A program made the position numbers and the translations under genes. Under the pieces are notes generated by a model that ran no database searches, was not told where the DNA came from, and saw only the letters and a list, made by a program, of their open reading frames with translations. This document shows, in pieces, positions 57,350 through 64,000 of a stretch of 64,000 nt of DNA (its first letter is position 1; every line of letters starts with the position of its first letter). Location: assembly GCA_944472155.2 (NCBI GenBank), contig OX235277.1, forward strand, positions 17,928,804 through 17,992,803. Reading direction: 5' to 3'. Origin of the DNA: Trichobilharzia szidati. Lineage: Eukaryota; Platyhelminthes; Trematoda; Strigeidida; Schistosomatidae.

Positions 57350-59030
57350 AATGATTTCTCCTTCATTTAGCGAATCTTTTCGTCTACTGCATAATACAAA
57401 TACGGAGACCATCAAGTCAATACTTTCTTTGAAATCGATAGAACTTCACAACTATTCATGAATAGTCCCCATCGAGATATTAAGGAAGGTAAAACATGTA
57501 GTTCAGCGAAAAGGCTGTTTTCCGTGAATGCACTTTCGTCTGCAGTTGTACAATCATCGCATTTGTATACAATTTATTTTCATTAAAGAGAGGATGTTAT
57601 GAGTTATCACGATTATATTTGTTGATATTAGTTAGTGTTTAAGAGGAATAAGATAAATGTGTTAATTATGTAATAGGATTTCGCATAGGCACAATTGCGT
57701 TACTGTGAATATTGCTTTTTAGTTTTAAAAGTATTTTTTTCAATATTGGAAAGACTGTTATGGATTACTAGTCAGAACTACTCAGGATAAAACTTAACAA
57801 TATGGCACAAATTGAGTTCTTATTTTGTACATCTCCTAACGCGTAGTGAGTAAATTTGCTACAGTAATTAATCTTCAAGCTTCAGTGTTAATATGCAAAA
57901 GTATCTCGCAATAAGATATAAAACGATGTACTTGATATTGTTCTATTTTGCAAACAGTTCGAATAAGTTTATGTAAAGTTTGGATATTCTGTTGCCTCCT
58001 TTTCACAAGTAAGTAACGCCAATGTCTGATGCTAGAACACTTCCTTAGATAAAAGTAAAATAACTGCCTGTAAATGGAAATCTCACCACACCTATATTGA
58101 TACTGTACGTGTTTTCACCCTTGATAATTTCTTTTAAATTTTAAAAACCTTGAGGAGTTTGCTCCTGCGTGACCAACTCACATTGATATTCTATTTTTTG
58201 GATGAAAAATTAGAATTTCGATATTTAATAGTGTGAGAATAAAGTTTCTGAGTTCCCTATCAAACTTTTTTTCGAAAAAGCAAAGATCCATACCCTCCAA
58301 CATTTAACTGAAAGTCTCACACGTTATGTTGACTTTGATAATTATACGTGTAGGCTTTCTTTTAACATGCTTGTTGATAAAAATATCAGAGAGTCTGTTA
58401 TTTCGTAATGAGAAAAACAAATAACAGCCGGAATTTTATTTTGGACTTTGTTAAATACGTTCGGCGATGTCACTCACGTATTTTTCAATGAAACTTAACA
58501 GGTTCCATTTTGGTATGTCTGAGATCCTGATATAACTAAGAAATACTAAATAAGAACGATTGACGGAATCATTCTGTCGAATGATGAAGTCAATATCCTA
58601 AAAATGAACACCATTTTCACTTTTGCTGAAAAGATATCTTGGAATGCATGGCGTAAGAATTTAACACTCAGTACCATCTGAGTCAAAAAAAAAATCAGCA
58701 ACTCGTAAAGATGTGACTGCTTTAGTCAAGATAATGCTGGTATAATAGCACTTCCGTTTATAATGCTACAGTATCATTATCTATCCACATATTTGCAGAG
58801 GTGATGCAACCAGCATCAGAAAAATTAATTTGTGGTATTAATTAATCTCAACCCTAACTGGTTTGCTGACTGCAGGGAAAATCAAGGGAAGTTGAGAATA
58901 TGATAACTGTAATGTAAGAAATTTCCGAAATCAGGACTGACAAAACTGCAACAGGATATTGGTGAGACACATATCACAGAATGTGAAATAATAAGACCAT
59001 TAGAAACAAAAACTATGAAAAACAGTTAGT
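57350..59030. other. No gene seen
   Basis: Very AT-rich with poly-A and poly-T tracts. No motif noticed. Confidence 0.4.
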
Positions 59031-59033
59031 TAC

Positions 59034-59197
59034 TAGATGGTGACTATCAATGGATTTCAGGGTGCCCATTTCGTTCTATCTGGATGTACCCGCATTCCCC
59101 AGTGAGTGATGATATTTGTCACTGAGGCTTGAACGCAGAGTCCCAAATAGAACGAAATGCGCGTTATCCTGTATTCCACTGCTAGTCACCATCCACC
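59034..59197. mobile_element. Inverted pair of degenerate hammerhead-SINE (S-alpha-like) copies
   Basis: The right copy (59138-59197) reads GAGTCCCAAATAGAACGAAA then TCCACTGCTAGTCACCATCC. This matches the helix II, GAAA and downstream part of the hammerhead that I recall in the schistosome S-alpha SINE (GAGTCCCAAATAGGACGAAA in the active form). The left copy (59034-59082) is the same sequence reversed and complemented. Both carry AGAACG for AGGACG, which breaks a helix II pair, and no CTGANGA core is seen immediately 5' of the right copy. They are therefore probably inactive and form a hairpin with arms of about 50 bases. Confidence 0.6.
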
Positions 59198-59299
59198 AAT
59201 CAACTTCTAATCACATTCCCAGACACCGTTGAAGCATCTGCACAAGAAGCAGCCGACATGTCAATCTGAGATCGAGCATTTCGGTTCAATCAATCGACG

Positions 59300-60700
59300 G
59301 TAAAATCTAAAATTGAATTATACATTAAAAACAGTAATTCAATCAAAACATAGAAAAAAAACTAGAGAGTTTATAAACTCACGTATTTTCTCATCTATGA
59401 CAAACATGTAAAAGATTAGAAACCAGCGTAATGCATCGATAAGAATATTTAAAAAAATAAAGCACTCAAGAGAACTAATCAAAGAAAAATATTTAAAATC
59501 CATGACTTGTAGAAGACATTCAACTGCACTTATTCAAAACTTTAATTAGACTTTTAGTTATAATAATAAATAAATAAATAATTTTCATCCTCATTTCTGC
59601 GTCTCATATTTCTCTGATTCTTCTATGGTGATAAAGCTTCAGCTGGAATACCAGAGACTGACTGATTGATGAGACTGAAAAGGTAAACTGAATCCTATTT
59701 TTAAGTCGTCTCGACTTTTCTTAGAAGCAAGCAAGCCAATCGTTACAGTATGTGGTATAACTGGAGGACAGTGGTTAATAATAAGCTTGACCAATCAACA
59801 AGTCCTATGAGTGCATGATGTAACTGTCATCCGACAAAAAACATTTCTTATAAAGATCCATTTCTATAATATTCGTCATATTTAAACGAAAAGAAAATGA
59901 ACGAATATAGATACATAAAATAGTCGTGATGACACGGCATCGATAATCAAATTCAACAGGAATAGAGGTTAATGTTAAATGTTCCCAGTTAGCAATGAAG
60001 TTTTCATAATCTACGTAACCAAAAAACTGCCTGAAACAGGTTGAGTGTTAATAAAAGAGTAAAAAAAATAACTCCTTTGCTGTCCACTAACTGGTCGTCA
60101 GGAAGTGAAAGAAGGAAGGCTGAGTAACCTTTTCTGTAAACAGCAACCCTAATGCCAATGAAACCGTTCAGTTCCAGAAAAATAAACTTACTCCTCAGTC
60201 GATTTGTAAAAACATCTGAATTCGAGTAGCTGAATGACTTGGGATAGCTGGTTAGCTTATGTGTCCTTTTTCAATGAGTAGATGTTATGAATGGGGTGAA
60301 TCTCATTGCCATGTTTGATGCAGGCAATGTTGTCCAAAATGTAAATGAAATGAGCTGACGTAAATGTGATAAGTATCTGTGACAGGAAATGAAATAGAAG
60401 TGGCCATGATAGTACGTTCTGATCCCTATATCAGGAACTACAATCACACTGTGAGTTTAACAATGTTTTTCTCGTGCCACGGCAACTAATCTCCTTCGAG
60501 ATCATGACAATAAGCTTCAGCTTAACAAAAAGAGAAGTTACAGTCAAACAATGCTTTGCAATTAGTAACATCGCATTTCATTAGAAGAAGGGTAACATTT
60601 TGAGACATGTGCTAACAAAAACTGAGAGTGATATTGAAGTTCTAATTAGAGACATAAGTGTAAGCCTAACTTGGGTCAAGCGACATAGGAGAGTAACTCA
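59300..60700. other. No gene assigned
   Basis: AT-rich on the left. The right end may hold unreadable 5' parts of the RTE that becomes recognisable at about 60715. Confidence 0.4.
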
Positions 60701-60714
60701 TCTGTCGACGAGAA

Positions 60715-62110
60715 GTGTTAGGTGAAATAAATGAGAAAGCAGAACTTCTTGTAGATGTCCACGCCTTAAATATGTTGATGATTGCAGCCATCAGCTTCAG
60801 TCACAAGAATATCTACACGACGACATTTGTTTCACCATATGGATACGCCGCAAATCTGACAGACTTCATCTCATTCTCAAGAAATTAGAAATGCAGCCTA
60901 TTCAGCACAAAACATGGGGGTGGTATGTGTAAGTTCTTATCATTATGTAGTATTCAAGATGAACTGGAAATCTTTTAAGAAGCTGGTGTTAGACCACACC
61001 TCAGTTTCATAACTTATAAATCAAAGGATAAATCCTCAGGGACGAGACACACTGCATTTGTCACCGATGGTTCTCTACAAACACATGGTTGCTGATAGAA
61101 TAGAGAAAGACAACGAAGCAGAAGACAAACCAGTGCAAAGATGAACAACGAGAGAAGAGGCTGAGTTCAGTCTATAGGGTACTGAACAAGGAGTGGAGAA
61201 GATTGCTTTGAAAGATAAAATTGCATTAACGACGCACTGGCAACTGAAGCAGGGCAGCTGGAAAGCAAGAAGGATCTCACAACATGGTATCAGCTGGCCA
61301 GGCAGGAACCTGCAACAGGAGAACTTAGATGAAGTCGGGGAAAGGAAGTTATGGAAACTATTTTATGACAGAGGTAGATTGAAGAAATCCATGAGGCAAC
61401 TCTGAATGATCCATCATTTAAGGAGAGTCCGAAAATGCCAGCAGTCGATTGGAAAATACAACCGGATATGCACAATCCATCAAAAAAGAAGTGTGAAAGA
61501 TCATGAGGATCCTAGAAGCCTGAGAAGTGGCAGAATTAGATGGAATCCCTTAAATTCCCGAAAAACGAATACAGGGACCTCAGTTAACATGCTTACACCA
61601 CTCATGCTAAGAATATAAAATTACCCTGGAATAAATGGATGATTTACGACAATGCAGATCACATCTGGATCACTTCACAATTATACAGGTCATTACCAAA
61701 TAGAATCTGAGATGATGGTGAACATATTTACCCCAACTACATAGATTTTATCGGTGTCCTTGTCGGGATAGACCATGGAAGAATTTAAAAATTGCTTCCA
61801 CACAGGGGAGTGCATTGGCGGAAACATTTCTAAATTCCGTTAAATAGCACCTTTATGGTGCTGTTTGCCATGCAATTCAAAACGGAAAGCTCATCAAAGT
61901 GTTTGAAATGAAGGAAAAAGTAAAACGAAGTTTGCTACTTCCAACCCTAATCTTCAAGACTGTGGTAGACTGAATCAGGTGGTTCGCCATGAAGGATGTG
62001 AAGAAAGGCACACATTGGATAGATAGACTGCCTTACAAGATCAAGATTTCTCCAATGATAGATGTCTCGCATCTCACTTATTCGATGTTTTACATGTGAC
62101 AATCAACAGG
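60715..62110 (+). mobile_element. Decayed RTE element with endonuclease and RT remnants
   Basis: The frame beginning at about 60718 reads LGEINEKAELLVDVHALNML, then SHKNIYTTTFVSPYGYAANL and TDFISFSRN. This corresponds to the C-terminal part of an APE-type endonuclease (GEINENGERF...VIGG..FPHK..H..TW.SPD..T.NQIDHI in RTE elements). After a gap come the linker (RKLWKLFYDRGRLKKSMRQL) and RSLRSGRIRWNPLNSRKTNT (compare LKSGKAAGxDGIPPE). Then AIQNGKLIKVFEMKEKVKRS precedes LLLPTLIFKTVVDxIR, which corresponds to VRQGCLLSPMIFLIAVDWIM. Numerous stops. It belongs to a more diverged RTE lineage than the copies at 10 and 26 kb. Confidence 0.7.
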
Positions 62111-62119
62111 GTTGCAGAT

Positions 62120-62960
62120 TATGCTGAAGACAGGAGTGATGAAGGTAAGCGGCCATCAATCACAAATTCCAGTGGTTATGGATGAGGTAAATCTGCAGAA
62201 AGTTGTCTCTCAGTTACGTGAACAGCAATGACACGAATACATATGGCACAGATAAATGTTTCAAAGCCAGGGTCAGGAAGTGATCTGCAACTCTTGAGAA
62301 AAATCAGACGGCACGAATTTTTAGCACAAAATTTAAGCCTATGCCCTTATATGCGAGATGTATTACACATACATTGAGGATACAATCTGTTGTAGTCACA
62401 CGTCAGTCCGTCCGGTGGAATAGGTTTGGGAAGCAGCGGTTTGAGAGTCCGAGTGTGAATTATACATCACGTGAAATTATTATCTAATCTATTGCTACCT
62501 ACAGTTGATGTAGTGTACTAATAAACCCTGAGTTGTGTGACAGAAGCGCAATGTTCAAAATAAATCGAGGTATTTGGTTAATAATAATAATCTCATATAT
62601 ATTATATATATACTCACTGTTATGGTATTTCTCTGTGATGAAAACACACGGTTTAAAATGAGATGTAAAAAATATAAGAAGCTAATAACAAAAATGAATC
62701 AATGAAGGTGAACCAGTAACAAATGAGTCAAATTCCACCAACTTTGGACAACACTTAAATACACTAATTTAGAGAATCGATATCCTCCAAGATTTATCGA
62801 GAAAAACATGAAGTTAAAGCAAAAGTTTGAAAGAACCCAGACAGTACCGAAGAAAATGATATTTATGAGTGTTGAATTTAAGGGTGACACTGCAGCTGAT
62901 ATCCTGAGCTACGAATCAATTTCTACAGCTGAAAAATAATCAATGGATGTGTGAAGGATA
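62120..62960. other. No gene assigned
   Basis: A TA-rich tract lies at about 62590-62612. No motif was noticed. Confidence 0.4.
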
Positions 62961-62979
62961 AACTGCCGCCTTGATCCAC

Positions 62980-63289
62980 TTCAATGTGTGTTTCTAATTT
63001 CACTTGCTCGTATGGAGCTAGTTATATTGGCCGCATAAAGCGCAAACTTCCCAAACGCATATCTGAACATTATCTGGCATGGTTAGCAAAAGGACAATGC
63101 AAGACAGTTACCAGATATATTCTCGACCACTTGGTTAAATCAAGCCGCGTAACTCCACCAGAGTCGTCTTTCAAGATCATCCTCAAGGTGAGGACAAATT
63201 GTACAAAAAGTGTCAGGTTTTGGCTTTTGCGCCTGGCGGAGATGCTGGTAATTTGCCAGTACAACCCCGAACTCTGTATACAGAAATAG
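62980..63289 (+). mobile_element. PLE GIY-YIG endonuclease fragment
   Basis: The 101-codon frame reads CVSNFTCSYGASYIGRIKRK (YIG intact), RISEHYLAWLAKG, ILDHLVKSSR and the closing NPELCIQK. It is the same PLE family as 1116-1495 and 9614-10060. The reverse-transcriptase domain is missing upstream, so the copy is 5' truncated. The nuclease frame itself is open. Confidence 0.8.
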
Positions 63290-63299
63290 TTTGTCCAGT

Positions 63300-64000
63300 C
63301 TCTTATTCTACTTTCGTCTTAACCTCTTCACTAGTCGTTCCCTGTAAAACTTTCAATTTTACTTTTATTTTGCTATTATTTTAATAATTAATGTACCGGT
63401 CATTCCGAGATAGGTATTGGCAGTGGTATCACGTCGTATCTGTATTACGGGAATTTCTAACCTGACAACGACTCAATGAATCCTTTTGTTATGTAATTTG
63501 AAGATAGCAGTAAATGAACTTAATTATCCTATAATGTGTAATGCAATTGGTATCGGAAAAATTTCTCTCTGATAAACATCAACTTCTACATTTCGTTGTT
63601 TTCAAAAGGAAAGAAAATGAACACATGTCTCACATACATAGTGACTCTAATGACATGATGTCTACAGTTAGAGTCAATGGAACTAGAGGTGAATATGTGT
63701 ATAATGATTTTTCAAGCTGAAATGCTTTCAAACATTTCTGCTATACATCTTCTTGCATCAGATATGTCGTGTTAAATAAGATGGAATAAGAATACTGGAA
63801 CAATCATTTAGCTTACTTTCAAACTCATCTGAGACAGAGAAATTTAATTTATCAGCTTTGTTTTCTATCAGTATGACAGTTAAACGCAATCAGTTATATT
63901 TTTATGATTCTACGAACTTGTGGGTTGCATTCCATTTTTCAACTTAATATATTCAACAATGATTTCGCTAACTAGTCATTATTGAATAGCTTTGATCAAT
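63300..64000. other. No gene seen
   Basis: AT-rich sequence downstream of the PLE fragment; no motif noticed. Confidence 0.4.

Noticed and set aside
1..64000. CRISPR arrays, bacterial operons, rRNA genes
   Set aside because: None seen; repeats here are retroelement-derived and the coding style is that of a metazoan genome with introns.

Overview
The window looks like nuclear DNA of a blood fluke (family Schistosomatidae: Schistosoma, Trichobilharzia or a relative). It is AT-rich and gene-poor, and most of the recognisable sequence is decayed retroelement. Three features point to this group: RTE-type non-LTR retrotransposons with Penelope-like elements (PLEs); hammerhead-ribozyme sequences, one PLE-linked family and one resembling the schistosome S-alpha (Sm-alpha) SINE; and small secreted-protein genes with a 38-40 bp first intron and a signal peptide encoded across the first splice junction, resembling schistosome micro-exon genes (MEGs). 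This assignment rests on reading the sequence; no database was searched.

Layout. 1-10.1 kb: a direct duplication of about 3.06 kb (1-3060 and 5279-8337). Each copy holds a minus-strand hammerhead motif, a minus-strand PLE GIY-YIG endonuclease, an unrecognised minus-strand reading frame of 163 codons with one TGA, and a plus-strand PLE 5' coding piece. Copy 1 ends abruptly in the 3' end of a different PLE. Copy 2 runs on into a whole decayed PLE (7853-10060). Between the copies lies MEG-like gene A (about 4225-5061). 10.1-12.0 kb: a minus-strand RTE element truncated at its 5' end. 12.7-13.7 kb: a dispersed unit repeated at 32.7-33.7 kb. 14.3-19.0 kb: a large eroded inverted repeat. 19.6-22.7 kb: a dead MEG-like copy (B) and an intact-looking one (C), with RTE debris between them. 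23-35 kb: CR1-like and RTE fragments, a broken exon-like frame at 28.4 kb and a GC-rich block at 34.0-34.8 kb that is probably an RTE 5' end. 35-54 kb: mostly featureless AT-rich DNA with a hammerhead relic, one good internal-exon candidate (39716-39883), RTE fragments and tRNA-derived SINEs. 54.8-57.3 kb: phase-compatible exons of an unrecognised plus-strand gene whose intron carries a minus-strand RTE. 59-63.3 kb: an inverted pair of hammerhead-SINE copies, a decayed plus-strand RTE and a PLE endonuclease fragment.

The genes most likely to be functional are the two MEG-like genes (82 and 85 residues in the minimal spliced models) and the partly seen 54.8-57.3 kb gene. Nearly everything else is mobile-element sequence. 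Most PLE and RTE copies carry stops or frameshifts. Exceptions at the local level are the open PLE endonuclease frames and the intact hammerhead cores at 667-712 and 5945-5990.
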